A stretch of 64,000 nucleotides of DNA from Idiomarina ramblicola (GCF_003987255.1 NZ_PIQC01000001.1:62001-126000), one strand, 5' to 3'. Shown: positions 9,153 to 22,034, counted from the first letter of the stretch. Made by a program: numbers and translations. Notes: generated by a model from the sequence alone, not told the origin.

Positions 9153-9881
9153 CTAATATTTGTTTTGAGCTTTAAGTGTGTGCGATTTTAGCTCTTTTTT
9201 CCAATGATTGCCAACCAGTCGTTCATATGGCGCAAAACGAGTCTTATAATTCATCTTTTTGCAGTCGTCAATTTGATACCCTAGGTAGAGTCTTGCGATG
9301 TGTCGCTCTTGGGCAAGCCGAATCATTTCTAATATAGCGTAAGTCCCTGGTGAGCGCTTTTCATGATCGGGATGAAAAAAGGTGTAAACTGCTGACATAG
9401 CGTCGGCTGTGCGGTCAACAACAGAAACTATTATCAGTTTATTGCTCGGATCGCGCCACTCCAGTATGTCGGGTGTTAACCAGTCACAGGACACCCAGCT
9501 CCAGAATTTATCCGGGTCGGGTGGGTACATTTCCCCGTCAGCGTGCCGCTTTTCAATAAAATGTGAAAAAAGTTCACTGTACTCAGCTTCTGGTTTTTCT
9601 TTAATGCTTAGCCGTAAGTCATCATTCTTCTTTAAGAGTCTTTTTTGATTTTTACTAAAATGAAATTCAGGTATCACTACACGCAATGATTGACAGGCAC
9701 TGCAAAGACGGCAGTGTGGGCGGTAAACGTCATTATGACTACGGCGAAAACCGTATTGCATTAATTGCTGATACGCGTCTGCGTTAAAGGGTTCCAACTG
9801 ATTGGGCAAGGCGACTACAAGTCGTTCCTCTTGTTCAGTTAAATAGTGGCACGGGCTCTCTTTCGTCACGCCAAATTGCAC
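9153..9881 (-). CDS. bpt: Aspartate/glutamate leucyltransferase (Bpt; ATE-like)
   Basis: A 242-residue aminoacyl-tRNA-protein transferase. Bacterial Bpt moves Leu from Leu-tRNA onto N-terminal Asp or Glu, making a ClpS-readable N-degron. The N-terminal domain has the conserved Cys (SPCHYL, Cys11) and the CRLCSACQ cluster. The C-terminal GNAT-like domain has YPPDP, SAVYTFF, SPGTYAILEMI, YLGYQI and MNYKTRFAPYE. The start codon overlaps the aat stop by one base, so translation is probably coupled. Bpt rather than eukaryote-type arginyltransferase is assigned from the bacterial length and context. Confidence 0.95.
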   Translation of the reverse strand: MQFGVTKESPCHYLTEQEERLVVALPNQLEPFNADAYQQLMQYGFRRSHNDVYRPHCRLCSACQSLRVVIPEFHFSKNQKRLLKKNDDLRLSIKEKPEAEYSELFSHFIEKRHADGEMYPPDPDKFWSWVSCDWLTPDILEWRDPSNKLIIVSVVDRTADAMSAVYTFFHPDHEKRSPGTYAILEMIRLAQERHIARLYLGYQIDDCKKMNYKTRFAPYERLVGNHWKKELKSHTLKAQNKY

Positions 9882-10591
9882 TACAATTCTCCAGAGTTAG
9901 GAATCTCGCGAGCCTGCCAAAAAGTATCTGGCATCGGTTGTTGCTGTGCAATATTGAGTTTCATTAAAAAACGCTCCCTATGCAAATTCGCAGCACCCAA
10001 AGAAAATAAGTGAGGGTTACCTACCTGACAATCGATTAACTGTCCACCTTGTTCATTAAAGTGTTGAGCAAAACGCAGTAACGCAATTTTAGAGGCATCG
10101 GTTTTGTAATGAAACATGCTTTCTCCACAAAATGCGCGACCCACAGAAATGCCGTATAAACCACCAGCGAGCTCGTTGTCGAACCAGACTTCGACTGAGT
10201 GTGCATGACCGAGCTTATGCAGTTTACAGTAAGCCTCGATCATCTCTTCTGTGATCCAGGTACCCTCATTGTCAGAGCGCTGATCGGCACAGGCGCGAAC
10301 CACATCAACAAAACAGCGGTTGATAGTGATTTGCCAGTTTGATTTGCGATTTGTCTTGGCAAGTGAGCGGCTAATGTGGATTTTATCAGGCAAGAAAACG
10401 GCTCTGGGATTGGGTGACCACCAAAGAATGGGGTCGTTATCAGAAAACCAGGGAAATATACCTTGTTGGTAAGCGTGTATCAGTCGACCCGGCGATAGAT
10501 CACCACCTACAGCGAGTAACCCGTTTGGTTCATGCAAGGCTGTCGCTGTGGGGGGGAAACTGATCGATGCCGGATCAAGCTGAACAATCAC
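9881..10591 (-). CDS. aat: Leucyl/phenylalanyl-tRNA-protein transferase
   Basis: A 236-residue Aat that adds Leu or Phe to N-terminal Arg or Lys, creating primary N-degrons for ClpS-ClpAP. Signature elements are present: GIFPWFSD and WWSPNPRAVF in the N-terminal half, GTWITEEM, HSVEVW, GGLYGISVGRAF, GESMF, then DCQV. It lies nine bases after trxB and directly before bpt in one transcription direction. Both N-end-rule transferases are therefore made together, close to their reader clpS and unfoldase clpA. Confidence 0.97.
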   Translation of the reverse strand: MIVQLDPASISFPPTATALHEPNGLLAVGGDLSPGRLIHAYQQGIFPWFSDNDPILWWSPNPRAVFLPDKIHISRSLAKTNRKSNWQITINRCFVDVVRACADQRSDNEGTWITEEMIEAYCKLHKLGHAHSVEVWFDNELAGGLYGISVGRAFCGESMFHYKTDASKIALLRFAQHFNEQGGQLIDCQVGNPHLFSLGAANLHRERFLMKLNIAQQQPMPDTFWQAREIPNSGEL

Positions 10592-10600
10592 GTTAAAAGA

Positions 10601-11599
<999 letters not shown>

Positions 11600-11652
11600 C
11601 TAGCTATGGGGATTGATTGTAGGGTTTACAAGCTTGGCGAACAAGAACTGCC

Positions 11653-11687
11653 AATAAAAAAGCCCGCAAACTTTTGTTCACGGGCTT
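11653..11687 (-). terminator. Terminator after ald
   Basis: On the minus strand AAGCCCG (11681-11687 complement) pairs with CGGGCTT (11660-11666 complement) around a 14-base loop with an inner AAC/GTT pairing, followed by TTTTTATT. It separates ald from trxB. Confidence 0.75.
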
Positions 11688-11706
11688 GTCCAAAAGAATC
11701 TGGCTA

Positions 11707-12834
11707 TTATGCCTGAAGCGCTTCGCGTGGGTCCTGGTAATCCAGACCTAACTGCTGACCAAGGTCATCGTGAATGGCTTTATAGGTAATTTTACCTTTG
11801 TGCATATTCAGGCCGCGTAACAGATGCTCGTTTTCCAACATAGCTTTAACGCCTTTGTTTGCCAAAGCAATGCCGTAAGGCAGTGTTGCATTGTTCAGTG
11901 CAATAGTAGAGGTACGTGCTACACCGCCCGGCATGTTTGCCACACAGTAGTGAACCACATCATCAATAATGTAAACAGGGTCCTGATGTGTGGTTGCTTT
12001 TGATGTTTCAAAGCAGCCGCCCTGGTCAATCGCAACATCAACCAGTACTGAACCCGGCTTCATGTTGCTGATGTTTTCACGGGTCAGTAATTTAGGTGCC
12101 GCGGCGCCTGGAATAAGAACCGCGCCAACCACCAAATCGGCCTCACGAGAGTATTTGTCGATAGCATCAACGGTTGAGTAAACCGTTTGTACGCGACCGG
12201 CAAAGATATCATCCAATTCACGTAAACGAGGCAGAGAGCGATCTAAAATGGTGACTTCAGCACCCAGGCCAATAGCCATTTTTGCAGCGTTAGTACCCAC
12301 AACACCACCGCCAATAATAAGTACTTTGCCCGGCGCTACGCCAGGAACGCCACCTAATAAAGTGCCGCTGCCACCATGTGCTTTTTCTAAATAGTGAGCG
12401 CCTGCCTGAATTGACATGCGCCCGGCAACTTCACTCATTGGTGCTAAAAGAGGCAAACCGTTTCGGTTGTCGGTGACCGTTTCGTAAGCAATAGCAGTAC
12501 AACCAGCGTTACCTAATAACTCAGTTTGAGTTGGGTCTGGTGCTAAGTGAAGGAAGGTGTAAAGAATTTGTCCTTCACGAAGCATTTTGCATTCGTTTGG
12601 CTGAGGTTCTTTCACCTTAACAATCATGTCGGCACGCTGAAAAATCTCTTCTGGTGTATCAATAATGGTTGCGCCAGCTTCCATATATTGCTCATTAGTG
12701 AAGCCTATTGCGGCGCCACCATTATTTTCGATGATAACATCGTGGCCATTCTCCACGTATTCACGCACTGCTGCAGGGGTTAAGCCGATACGGTATTCGT
12801 GGTTTTTAATTTCTTTTGGTACACCAATTAGCAT
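11707..12834 (-). CDS. ald: Alanine dehydrogenase
   Basis: A 375-residue NAD-dependent enzyme that reversibly deaminates L-alanine to pyruvate and ammonia. Family features: [19 protein letters not shown] start, KVKEPQ with the substrate Lys near 75, YTFLHLAPD with the catalytic His near 96, the Rossmann motif [13 protein letters not shown], and Asp in [10 protein letters not shown]. It has its own terminator and is divergent from lrp. This fits Lrp-family control of amino-acid catabolic genes, although no specific Lrp site was identified. With NAD-GDH in the same window it supports growth on amino acids. Confidence 0.96.
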   Translation of the reverse strand: MLIGVPKEIKNHEYRIGLTPAAVREYVENGHDVIIENNGGAAIGFTNEQYMEAGATIIDTPEEIFQRADMIVKVKEPQPNECKMLREGQILYTFLHLAPDPTQTELLGNAGCTAIAYETVTDNRNGLPLLAPMSEVAGRMSIQAGAHYLEKAHGGSGTLLGGVPGVAPGKVLIIGGGVVGTNAAKMAIGLGAEVTILDRSLPRLRELDDIFAGRVQTVYSTVDAIDKYSREADLVVGAVLIPGAAAPKLLTRENISNMKPGSVLVDVAIDQGGCFETSKATTHQDPVYIIDDVVHYCVANMPGGVARTSTIALNNATLPYGIALANKGVKAMLENEHLLRGLNMHKGKITYKAIHDDLGQQLGLDYQDPREALQA

Positions 12835-12938
12835 TGTCTGCCTCTTACAATTTTTCGTGTTTAAGGGGATTTATTTGGCGCAAATTATAGACGTAAACCA
12901 TAGTGCATGACTTACTTTTTTTAAGTTATTTTTTGGTG

Positions 12939-12947
12939 TGATATACT
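12939..12947 (+). promoter_or_regulatory. Extended -10 promoter of lrp
   Basis: TGATATACT is an extended -10 (TG-N-TATACT), 30 bases before the lrp ATG. The -35 region, TTTTAA at 12919-12924 with a 17-base spacer, is poor. The surrounding A/T-rich DNA would suit Lrp autoregulation, which is inference. Confidence 0.5.
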
Positions 12948-12976
12948 GTTTTTAATTAATTATTTAGAGATTTATT

Positions 12977-13468
12977 ATGTTTAATGCTGAGCAGCCAGCA
13001 GAAGTCACTATTGATAAAACAGACAGGAAGATCCTTCGGCTGTTACAAGACGATGGGCGCATGTCAAATGTCGAGCTAGCAAGGCGTGTAGGCCTAAGCC
13101 AGACGGCTTCTCTGGAGCGAGTACGCAAGCTGGAGCGGGAACAGGTCATTGAAAGTTACCATGCAAAGATTAATCCTGCTAAGTTAGGCGCTAATCTAAT
13201 GGTTTTTGTTGAAATAACCCTAACAAGAACCTCAGCCGACGCTTTTGCTGAGTTTAGCGACGCCGCGCGAAAAACGGATGAAATTCTTGAGTGCCATTTA
13301 GTGGCCGGTGACTTTGATTTCCTAATAAAAGCTCGTGTCCCCGATATGCGGGCCTATCGAAAACTTCTTGGAGAAACCCTGTTAATGATGCCGGGTGTTG
13401 ATGAATCACGAACTTATGTGGTTATGGAAGAAGTAAAACAAGAAAATAAAGTATTGGTAAAGGGGTAA
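12977..13468 (+). CDS. lrp: Leucine-responsive regulatory protein Lrp
   Basis: A 163-residue Lrp/AsnC regulator. The N-terminal helix-turn-helix (DGRMSNVELARRVGLS, residues 31-46) is followed by the RAM effector domain with ECHLVAGDFDFL. The C-terminus RTYVVMEEVKQ is almost identical to E. coli Lrp, which supports true Lrp rather than a generic AsnC member. The E. coli segment SPTPCLERV reads SQTASLERV here. It lies between trxB/ald and ftsK as in enterobacteria, and divergent from ald, a plausible direct target. Confidence 0.96.
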   Translation: MFNAEQPAEVTIDKTDRKILRLLQDDGRMSNVELARRVGLSQTASLERVRKLEREQVIESYHAKINPAKLGANLMVFVEITLTRTSADAFAEFSDAARKTDEILECHLVAGDFDFLIKARVPDMRAYRKLLGETLLMMPGVDESRTYVVMEEVKQENKVLVKG

Positions 13469-13561
13469 CATTAGGGCTGACATTCGCTACAATCATGCGG
13501 ATACTAATGCATATAGACTGTGAACAAACAATAATATTAACGAAGGCGCTGCAATAAGATA

Positions 13562-15964
13562 ATGACAGGTGTACAAAGAGTTTTAGAAGCAGGGTTGCTG
13601 ATAAGTGGTGCGCTAGCCATTTTCATTTTTTTGTCATTGGTGAGCTTCAATCCTGCCGATCCCAGTTGGTCTCAAACCGGCTATGAAGGAAGTATACACA
13701 ATGCGGGTGGAGCCGTAGGTGCGTGGGTGGCGGATGTGCTTCTGTTCGCTTTTGGTTTTGTTGCCTACCTTATTCCCTTTGGTTTTGTTGGTCTGGGCTA
13801 CTTACTGTTCCGTAAAACGTATCATTTACTGGAAATGGATTATCTTGCGGTCAGCTTACGTATGATTGGTGCGATGCTTGCGCTGATTGGCGCTTCTGCA
13901 CTGTCCTCAATTAACTTCGATGATATTTACTACTTTTCAGCCGGCGGTGTTATAGGAAATGTTATTGCCGCATCGCTACTGCCTTATCTGAACTTTGTCG
14001 GAACCACATTGTTGCTATTGACGTTCTTTTTTACCGGAGTGACTTTAGTCACCGGTATCAGTTGGTTGCAGGTGGCCGACAAGCTTGGTGAGTGGGTAAT
14101 AGACGGAGTTCTGTGGTTAATAGAAAAAGCGAATCTACTCTGGCAAAGTCGTGGAAGTTCAGCGCCGGAAGATAATGAATCAGACAGGACTTCATTTGAT
14201 GAGAATGATTCAGAGCAAGCTCTTGAAGATAAAGAGTCCTCAACGTTAACCCGTGATTTGTTTGGCTCAAGTAAACAAGAGCCTGTTTTAAACTTACCTT
14301 CAATTAACGCCGTTGATAGCGAAGGTGAGACGGATAGTGATGTATCGCGCTTTAGTAAACCAACTGCAAAGAAACAAGAAGCGGGCAAGCAGCCTGCAAC
14401 TGCAGAGGTAAAAGAATCCGCTAAAGCTGAAGACGTGACAGAAGAAAGCAACGACGAAGGTGAATTGCTACCGGCTTTGCCATCGATAGAGCTTTTGGAT
14501 CGCCCGAATAAAAAAGAACATCCGGTAACTCAAGATGAGCTGGACCAGGTTTCGCGCACGGTTGAAACGGTATTAAAAGATTTTGGCGTGGATGTCCGCG
14601 TGGCACACGTAGAGCCTGGCCCTGTCATTACCCGCTTTGAACTGGATTTAGCGCCGGGCGTTAAAGTGTCCAGAATTTCAAATCTGGCAAAGGATATTGC
14701 CCGTACCTTATCTGCCGTAGCTGTGCGTGTGGTTGAGGTTATTCCTGGTAAATCCTATGTTGGTCTCGAGCTGCCGAATAAACACCGTGAAATCGTTCAA
14801 TTGAGCGAAGTGATTAATAGCGACCAGTTTACCAATAGCAGTTCGCCACTGACGATGATTCTGGGGAAAAACATTGCAGGCACGCCGGTAGTGGTCGACT
14901 TAGCGAAGATGCCTCATTTGCTTGTCGCCGGTACCACCGGCTCGGGTAAGTCGGTGGGCGTTAATGTGATGATACTCAGCTTGCTGTATAAGAGCACGCC
15001 CGAAGACGTGCGCCTTATTATGATTGACCCTAAGATGCTTGAATTATCTGTCTATGAAGGCATTCCGCATTTGTTAACAGAAGTTGTGACTGATATGAAA
15101 GATGCGGCCAATGCGTTGCGTTGGTGTGTGGGTGAAATGGAACGTCGCTATAAGTTGATGTCAGCTTTAGGGGTACGGAATCTAAAAGGCTATAACGCCA
15201 AGGTGAAAGCTGCTCAAGAAGCGGGGGAGCCGCTTCGGAATCCTATCTGGAAGCCGGGTGATTCTATGGATGAGTTGCCGCCGGTACTCGAGAAGTTGCC
15301 AAACATTGTTGTGGTAATTGATGAATTCGCCGACATGATGATGATTGTCGGCAAAAAGGTTGAAGAACTCATTGCTCGTATTGCGCAGAAGGCTCGTGCC
15401 GCAGGCATTCATTTAATTTTGGCCACCCAACGTCCGTCGGTCGATGTTATAACGGGCCTGATTAAAGCGAACATTCCAACCCGAATTGCGTTTCAAGTGT
15501 CATCTAAGGTTGATTCACGCACCATTTTAGACCAACCGGGAGCGGATCAGCTTTTAGGGCAGGGTGACATGCTTTATTTACCACCGGGAAGCGGTTCGCC
15601 GGTTCGGGTACACGGTGCTTTTGTTGATGACCATGAAGTGCACGCCGTGGTTAAAGACTGGAAGAAGCGAGGCCGTCCAAATTACCTGAAAGAAATTTTA
15701 TCCGGGGACCAGGGCGAAGAAGCTTTGTTACCGGGTGAACAGCAAGAATCAGACGATGCTGAATCGGACCCTTTATACGACGAAGCGGTTGCTTTTGTAA
15801 CCGAAACACAGCGCGTGTCAGTATCCAGTGTTCAGCGTAAATTCCGAATTGGTTATAATCGTGCGGCGCGAATTGTCGAACAAATGCAAATGAGCGGTGT
15901 CGTAAGTAGTGCCGGTAATAACGGTCAACGCGACGTGTTGGCCCCCAGACCCCCAAGGGATTAA
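13562..15964 (+). CDS. ftsK: DNA translocase FtsK
   Basis: An 800-residue septal DNA translocase. Four TM segments lie in residues 8-190. An acidic linker runs from about 190 to 310, much shorter than in the 1329-residue E. coli protein. The motor follows, with Walker A GTTGSGKS near residues 458-465 and the Walker B stretch [13 protein letters not shown]-terminal gamma winged helix (residues about 735-795) reads KOPS sites. It activates XerCD recombination at dif and anchors at the divisome. It begins a tight run with lolA, rarA, crcB and serS, three bases before lolA. Confidence 0.97.
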   Translation: MTGVQRVLEAGLLISGALAIFIFLSLVSFNPADPSWSQTGYEGSIHNAGGAVGAWVADVLLFAFGFVAYLIPFGFVGLGYLLFRKTYHLLEMDYLAVSLRMIGAMLALIGASALSSINFDDIYYFSAGGVIGNVIAASLLPYLNFVGTTLLLLTFFFTGVTLVTGISWLQVADKLGEWVIDGVLWLIEKANLLWQSRGSSAPEDNESDRTSFDENDSEQALEDKESSTLTRDLFGSSKQEPVLNLPSINAVDSEGETDSDVSRFSKPTAKKQEAGKQPATAEVKESAKAEDVTEESNDEGELLPALPSIELLDRPNKKEHPVTQDELDQVSRTVETVLKDFGVDVRVAHVEPGPVITRFELDLAPGVKVSRISNLAKDIARTLSAVAVRVVEVIPGKSYVGLELPNKHREIVQLSEVINSDQFTNSSSPLTMILGKNIAGTPVVVDLAKMPHLLVAGTTGSGKSVGVNVMILSLLYKSTPEDVRLIMIDPKMLELSVYEGIPHLLTEVVTDMKDAANALRWCVGEMERRYKLMSALGVRNLKGYNAKVKAAQEAGEPLRNPIWKPGDSMDELPPVLEKLPNIVVVIDEFADMMMIVGKKVEELIARIAQKARAAGIHLILATQRPSVDVITGLIKANIPTRIAFQVSSKVDSRTILDQPGADQLLGQGDMLYLPPGSGSPVRVHGAFVDDHEVHAVVKDWKKRGRPNYLKEILSGDQGEEALLPGEQQESDDAESDPLYDEAVAFVTETQRVSVSSVQRKFRIGYNRAARIVEQMQMSGVVSSAGNNGQRDVLAPRPPRD

Positions 15965-15967
15965 TTC

Positions 15968-16570
15968 ATGAAAGCAGTTGTATTTGCCATGGTTATGGCC
16001 GTTTCTTTTAATGCGTTTGCATCGGGCAATGAATCAGATAAACAAGAGCTGCAAAAATTACTGAAGCAAACTCAAAGCCTCTCAGCCGAGTTCGAGCAAC
16101 AAGTGAAAGATGAGCAGGGCGAGGTATTGCAAACTCTCAGTGGAACGCTAAAACTAAAACGTCCGGCCAGCCTTTACTGGCATACGAAGACACCGGATGA
16201 GAGTGTCATGGTCGCTGACGGAAATAAAGTCTGGTATTACAACCCGTTTGTCGAGCAGGTCACCATTTATGCTCAACAAGACATGGTTGATGACAGTCCT
16301 TTATTACTGGTCTTGGATAGCAATGGCAACCAATGGCAGAACTACCGGGTGATCGCTGATAATAATCGTTATTTTGTTGAACATGAAACCAACGGTAGCC
16401 AACTTGAGCTTGCGTTTGCAGGCGGAAAATTAACAGAGATAACCTTGGTTCAGGCACAGGGCGAACGCACCGAATTGCTATTGAGCAATGTGGTATTAAA
16501 TGAAACGATCAGCGACGAGCAGTTTGTTTTTGAAGTGCCTGATGGCGTTGATGTCGACGATCAAAGTTAA
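15968..16570 (+). CDS. lolA: Outer-membrane lipoprotein carrier protein LolA
   Basis: A 200-residue periplasmic chaperone that takes lipoproteins from LolCDE to LolB. A signal peptide of about 18 residues ends NAFA. The mature protein shows the LolA pattern: [16 protein letters not shown], then [18 protein letters not shown] with the conserved Arg, [13 protein letters not shown], and FEVPDGVDV at the end. It is three bases after ftsK and five before rarA, matching the E. coli order. Confidence 0.96.
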   Translation: MKAVVFAMVMAVSFNAFASGNESDKQELQKLLKQTQSLSAEFEQQVKDEQGEVLQTLSGTLKLKRPASLYWHTKTPDESVMVADGNKVWYYNPFVEQVTIYAQQDMVDDSPLLLVLDSNGNQWQNYRVIADNNRYFVEHETNGSQLELAFAGGKLTEITLVQAQGERTELLLSNVVLNETISDEQFVFEVPDGVDVDDQS

Positions 16571-16575
16571 TTGTT

Positions 16576-17908
16576 GTGGCAGGCCTGGATTTAGATTTTC
16601 AACCCGATTTTAAACCGCTGGCGGCGCGGATGCGTCCCCGGACGGTTGATGAATACGTTGGTCAGCAACATTTACTGGCTCCCGGAAAGCCCTTGCGGGT
16701 TGCTGTAGAGCAAGGCCATCTGCACTCGATGATCTTGTGGGGGCCTCCGGGGACGGGTAAAACCACGCTGGCCGAATTAATTGCTGCACAGGCAAATGCT
16801 ACAGTCAGCCGTATTAGCGCGGTCACCTCCGGTGTTAAAGACATTCGAAAAGCCATTGAAGAAGCAAAGTTACTGGCTCAGCAACAGGGGCGCCGCACCA
16901 TTTTGTTTGTTGATGAGGTGCACCGTTTCAATAAAAGCCAGCAGGACGCGTTTTTACCTCACATTGAAGATGGCACCATTGTTTTTATCGGTGCGACTAC
17001 CGAAAACCCAGGTTTTGAACTAAATAACGCTTTGTTGTCGCGTGCGCGCGTCTACCGTTTGCAGACACTGTCTAAAAATGACCTTGAACGGGCTCTGGAG
17101 AGCGCGTTAAAGGAGCCAGAACGGGGGCTTGGTCAGCGGGAGTTAAAGCTAGAGGGAGAAGCCAGGGCTAAATTACTGGATCTCGCCGGTGGTGATGCAC
17201 GCCGCTTATTAAACTATCTTGAAGTGGTTGCTGATTTTGTCGAAAGCAGCAGTCAGCCAATTACACCAGAATTGATCACCGCTGCCATTGGTGAAAAAGC
17301 TACGGCTTTTGATCATCAGGGCGACCATTATTACGATGTTTTATCCGCTTTTCATAAGTCTGTCAGAGGTTCGTCTCCTGACGGAGCTTTGTATTGGTAC
17401 GCGCGCTTATTAACCGGTGGTGGCGATGCCCTGGTTATCGCCCGTCGGTTATTAGCTATAGCCTCAGAAGATATTGGCAATGCGGACCCTCGAGCGTTGC
17501 AGCTGGCATTAAACGCCTGGGATACCTATCACCGGGTGGGCCCTGCCGAAGGTGAACGAGCCATAGCTCAGGCTGTTATTTATTGCGCTTGTGCCGCGAA
17601 AAGTAATGCGGTTTACAACGCTTTTAAGAGCGCATTGAGAACCGCTAAAGAGCACAGCGATGCACCGGTACCTGAACATTTACGTAACGCCCCAACCAAG
17701 GTGCACAAAGCACAAGGCTATGGTGCTGACTACCAATACGCTCATAATTATCCTAACGCTTATGTGCCGGGTGAACGTTACTTACCATCGGAAATAGCCG
17801 ATACCCAATTTTATACCCCGGAGCCACGCGGGCTGGAAATAAAGTTGCAGGAAAAGCTTCGTTGGCTGCAAGATATGGATTCAAAGTCTGATTGGCACAG
17901 GGAGCCCG

Positions 17909-17916
<8 letters not shown>
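16576..17916 (+). CDS. rarA: Replication-associated recombination protein A (RarA/MgsA)
   Basis: A 446-residue AAA+ ATPase related to clamp loaders and eukaryotic WRNIP1, acting at stalled forks and blunt DNA ends. It starts at GTG. Walker [10 protein letters not shown] lies near residues 56-64, Walker [11 protein letters not shown] near 112-121, and sensor I GATTENP near 137. A C-terminal tetramerisation region contains the conserved [16 protein letters not shown] and an [12 protein letters not shown] helix. It overlaps crcB by eight bases. Confidence 0.96.
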
Positions 17917-19598
<1,682 letters not shown>

Positions 19599-19599
19599 T

Positions 19600-19929
19600 T
19601 TAAATGCATTTAGCCGGTTTGGGCAGGCCCGCAATTCTTGTGGCCTGCTTTGCCGGGCCTTTAGGAAACAGCTTGTACAGATAGCGACTGTTGCCTTTAT
19701 CTTCTCCGAGCTGTTTTTTCATGGCTTTAACCAGAACCCTCATCGCCGGGCTGGTATCAAATTCACGATAAAAACCCTGCACGAAAGTCACAACTTCCCA
19801 GTGTGCCGGAGTCATTTCAATACTTTCCAGCTGCGCAAAGTGAAGTGCCAACTCCTCGCTCCAGTCATCCAGGTTTGCTAGATAGTTGTGTTTGTCGGTT
19901 TCGTATTCCTTACCGTTAAATTTAATCAT
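19600..19929 (-). CDS. tusE: Sulfurtransferase TusE (DsrC family)
   Basis: A 109-residue DsrC-fold protein that takes sulfur from TusBCD and passes it to MnmA for 2-thiouridine at wobble U34. The penultimate Cys of the family is kept in the C-terminal PAKCI (Cys108). The second DsrC cysteine that marks the dissimilatory sulfite reductase partner is missing: that position in the C-terminal arm is RYLYKLFP without Cys. This points to TusE. It is the last gene of tusD-tusC-tusB-tusE. Confidence 0.94.
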   Translation of the reverse strand: MIKFNGKEYETDKHNYLANLDDWSEELALHFAQLESIEMTPAHWEVVTFVQGFYREFDTSPAMRVLVKAMKKQLGEDKGNSRYLYKLFPKGPAKQATRIAGLPKPAKCI

Positions 19930-19938
19930 GCGGTGTTA

Positions 19939-20208
19939 TTACCAGGTCATTTGTTGTTGGAAGCTAAGCACCAGCTCAACCCATTGCTCGTCAGATTTTA
20001 ACACGACGTAGTCCGGCGGTGCAGTATCAAGAGTAGCAACTTCCTGCTCACGCGCATAAACAGGTAATTCAACCGGTGACTCAGGCGGCAGTTGATTAAG
20101 TGCTACGCCGGACATTAGCAACGCATCAGTTTCATCCAACAGATGGCTATGCTGTTCCAGCCAAGATGGTAAAGGCGTATTTCTTAACCAGTGCAAAGTA
20201 GAGGTCAT
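19939..20208 (-). CDS. tusB: Sulfur relay protein TusB (DsrH-like)
   Basis: An 89-residue small subunit of the TusBCD hexamer. It aligns at the start (TSTLHWLRNTPL), at the DALLMSGVA beta-strand core and in the length with TusB. The family is poorly conserved, so the call rests mainly on order: it overlaps tusC by four bases and is nine bases ahead of tusE. Confidence 0.85.
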   Translation of the reverse strand: MTSTLHWLRNTPLPSWLEQHSHLLDETDALLMSGVALNQLPPESPVELPVYAREQEVATLDTAPPDYVVLKSDEQWVELVLSFQQQMTW

Positions 20209-20528
20209 GAGAATTGTAATACCTCGTCAAATTGGTTTAGATGGTGCTTTAATTGTTGCGGGGAAACTATAACCGTATCGATGTTTGCCGGCAGGGCAGT
20301 TGTATCAGTTATGTTTGTCGAACTTATTGCTATAGGTTCTGCATCCAGTAATTCCAGCATTGCGTAACGTTTTGATGGTTGATTCAGTAATGATTTTACA
20401 GCCTCGTCGGACAGTATTAATTGAACCGGGTAATCAAAGCTGGCTAATGCTAAAGCAATATCCAGTGCTTCGGTTGCTGAGTCACGCGCTGCACTGCATT
20501 GTAAAATTGCAATTCTTTTCATGGTCAT
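20205..20528 (-). CDS. tusC: Sulfur relay protein TusC (DsrF-like)
   Basis: A 107-residue DsrE/F-fold subunit of TusBCD. It begins MTMKRIAI, and the second Met is also possible; the first forms a TAATG overlap with the tusD stop, so coupling is likely. The typical EALDIALALASFDYPVQLILSDEAV helix-strand pattern and a C-terminal FDEVLQF tail match TusC. Confidence 0.88.
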   Translation of the reverse strand: MTMKRIAILQCSAARDSATEALDIALALASFDYPVQLILSDEAVKSLLNQPSKRYAMLELLDAEPIAISSTNITDTTALPANIDTVIVSPQQLKHHLNQFDEVLQFS

Positions 20529-20872
20529 TAAAATTGTAAAGTCCGATCGCTGTTAGCCATAGCCGTTGCCAGAGCAGTTAGGCCTGAGGCTTCAAAACTG
20601 GGGTGAAATTTTTCCATTCCCTTGCGTTCAGCTACCGTATGACAGACAACCAGAGGAACCTGGTTGTGCTGGCTAAATGCATCCCACCGCGTAATCAAGT
20701 CTTCATTTTCTGTTGGTGCAGGAAATGTCGCATGATTTACTGATTCCCGATAAAAAAACACACAGGTTATGGTGTGGCCGGTTGCTATAGCCGCTTTTGC
20801 AAACGCCAGAGCATCCATAGATTGGGCATGCTCTTTAACTGAGCTTTGAAGGATAAGGGTAAGTTTAGCCAT
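20528..20872 (-). CDS. tusD: Sulfur relay protein TusD (DsrE-like)
   Basis: A 114-residue catalytic subunit of TusBCD. The conserved VFFYRESV strand and the sulfur-accepting Cys in LVVCHTVAERKG (equivalent to Cys78 of E. coli TusD) are present, followed by a GLTALATAMANSDR helix. The start at 20872 gives MAKLTLIL, matching the family. An ATG 15 bases upstream has no ribosome-binding site and was not used. In E. coli tusBCD lies far from tusE; here all four form one operon. Confidence 0.92.
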   Translation of the reverse strand: MAKLTLILQSSVKEHAQSMDALAFAKAAIATGHTITCVFFYRESVNHATFPAPTENEDLITRWDAFSQHNQVPLVVCHTVAERKGMEKFHPSFEASGLTALATAMANSDRTLQF

Positions 20873-20887
20873 AAGCCATCCGTTCAT

Positions 20888-20913
20888 ACAAAAACGCCCC
20901 GCATTGCGGGGCG
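20888..20913 (-). terminator. Terminator after yccA
   Basis: On the minus strand an 8-bp G+C stem (CGCCCCGC at 20895-20902 with GCGGGGCG at 20906-20913, loop of three) is followed by TTTTTGT. It separates yccA from the tus operon. Confidence 0.88.
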
Positions 20914-20937
20914 CCTATTACGATATTACCGAAGCGA

Positions 20938-21606
20938 TTACTCGTCGCCGCCAAATGCCATTAGCAAGTGTAGCAAGCTAAGGAATAAGTTATAAATTGA
21001 GACATACAAGGTTACTGTCGCGAGAATGTAGTTACGCTCGCCACCGTTAATGATGTCGCTGGTCTGCCACATAATCAGCATCGCCATTAATGGAATCATA
21101 ATAGCTGAGATTGCAAGTTGTAACGCCGGCAACTGGAAGAACAGGTTAGCCAACATTGCTACAAAGACCATGATAATACCAGCAGTAACCAGACCGCCCA
21201 GCTTAGACATGTCTTTTTTCGTGGTTAAGACATAAGCTGAGGTTGCAAAGAAGGTTAAAGCTGTACCGCCTAACGCAGTAGCAACCATCTCGCCACCACC
21301 AGGCATTGATAATGCCATGTTAAGGATAGGGCCAAGGGTGTAACCTAAAAAGCCTGTTAGAGCGAAGGTTAGTACAATGCCCATGCCGCTGTCTTTGGTT
21401 TTGTGAATACCAAAAAGTAAGCCAAAATAAGCAACTAAAGTGATGATGAAACCCGGATAGGGCAAGTTCATCATAGTGCTGATAGTAGCAACAATAGCAC
21501 TAAAGGCTAATGTCATTGCCAATAAAGTGTAGGTGTTGCGTAATACCTTATTAACGGCCAGCGTCGATTCGTTCTGACCGACATAAGTCTGACTGCGATT
21601 GTTCAT
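20938..21606 (-). CDS. yccA: Bax inhibitor-1/YccA family membrane protein
   Basis: A 222-residue protein with seven hydrophobic segments, typical of the BI-1 (TMBIM) family. E. coli YccA binds and modulates the FtsH membrane protease. The N-terminus is a short charged tail, and the family LGYTLGPILN segment and the NIFLSLLHLL-like C-terminal helix are present. It is adjacent to a tRNA-Ser and tusE, as yccA is in E. coli. Transcribed singly with its own terminator. Confidence 0.92.
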   Translation of the reverse strand: MNNRSQTYVGQNESTLAVNKVLRNTYTLLAMTLAFSAIVATISTMMNLPYPGFIITLVAYFGLLFGIHKTKDSGMGIVLTFALTGFLGYTLGPILNMALSMPGGGEMVATALGGTALTFFATSAYVLTTKKDMSKLGGLVTAGIIMVFVAMLANLFFQLPALQLAISAIMIPLMAMLIMWQTSDIINGGERNYILATVTLYVSIYNLFLSLLHLLMAFGGDE

Positions 21607-21768
21607 AGATTTCTCCGTGTTGAACTTACTGTCTGTTAAGACGGTTTTTTATTTAAAAAGTTTCCTTAATACTACAGCATAAGTGGGGACATATGGCAGT
21701 GATTTCCAGTAAAATTTGTACAGGTTGTCTAATAAACGCCCAAACGGACACTTTGTTCGAATTTTTAC

Positions 21769-21797
21769 TTTACAAGCGTATCTTAGGTCTTTAATAT
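21769..21797 (+). promoter_or_regulatory. Sigma-70 promoter of tRNA-Ser
   Basis: TTTACA (21769-21774), 17-base spacer, TAATAT (21792-21797). The predicted start is near 21804, about 36 bases before the tRNA. Confidence 0.65.
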
Positions 21798-21839
21798 TCG
21801 CATCGTTCTCAACGACGCAGTTGAAGAGAGAAAAAACTC

Positions 21840-21931
21840 GGAGAGGTGGCAGAGCTCGGTTTAATGCACCTGACTTGAAATCAGGCGTGGGTTCATACCC
21901 ACCGGGGGTTCGAATCCCTCCCTCTCCGCCA
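21840..21931 (+). tRNA. tRNA-Ser (anticodon TGA)
   Basis: A 92-nt class II tRNA with acceptor GGAGAGG/CCTCTCC, a long variable arm and encoded CCA. The anticodon loop CTTGAAA gives TGA, reading UCA-type codons. Confidence 0.97.
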
Positions 21932-21942
21932 AATTTAGAAAA

Positions 21943-21973
21943 AAGCCCCGTTCATTTGATCGGGGCTTTTTTT
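21943..21973 (+). terminator. Terminator of tRNA-Ser
   Basis: AAGCCCCG (21943-21950), 10-base loop, CGGGGCTT (21961-21968), then a T run. Confidence 0.9.
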
Positions 21974-22034
21974 GTGCCTGAAACTATTGTTTGCTGATAG
22001 CGCAATTTTATCCCCCTTGCTATATTAGGCAGAA

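Noticed and set aside
17800-17908. Fluoride riboswitch before crcB
   Set aside because: The upstream DNA is rarA coding sequence and no crcB-type pseudoknot motif was seen.
19623-19648. GCAGGCC/GGCCTGC hairpin as a serS terminator
   Set aside because: It lies within tusE codons and is followed by only three T before G; too weak to call.
21716-21997. Open frame across the tRNA-Ser gene
   Set aside because: It runs through the tRNA and its terminator.
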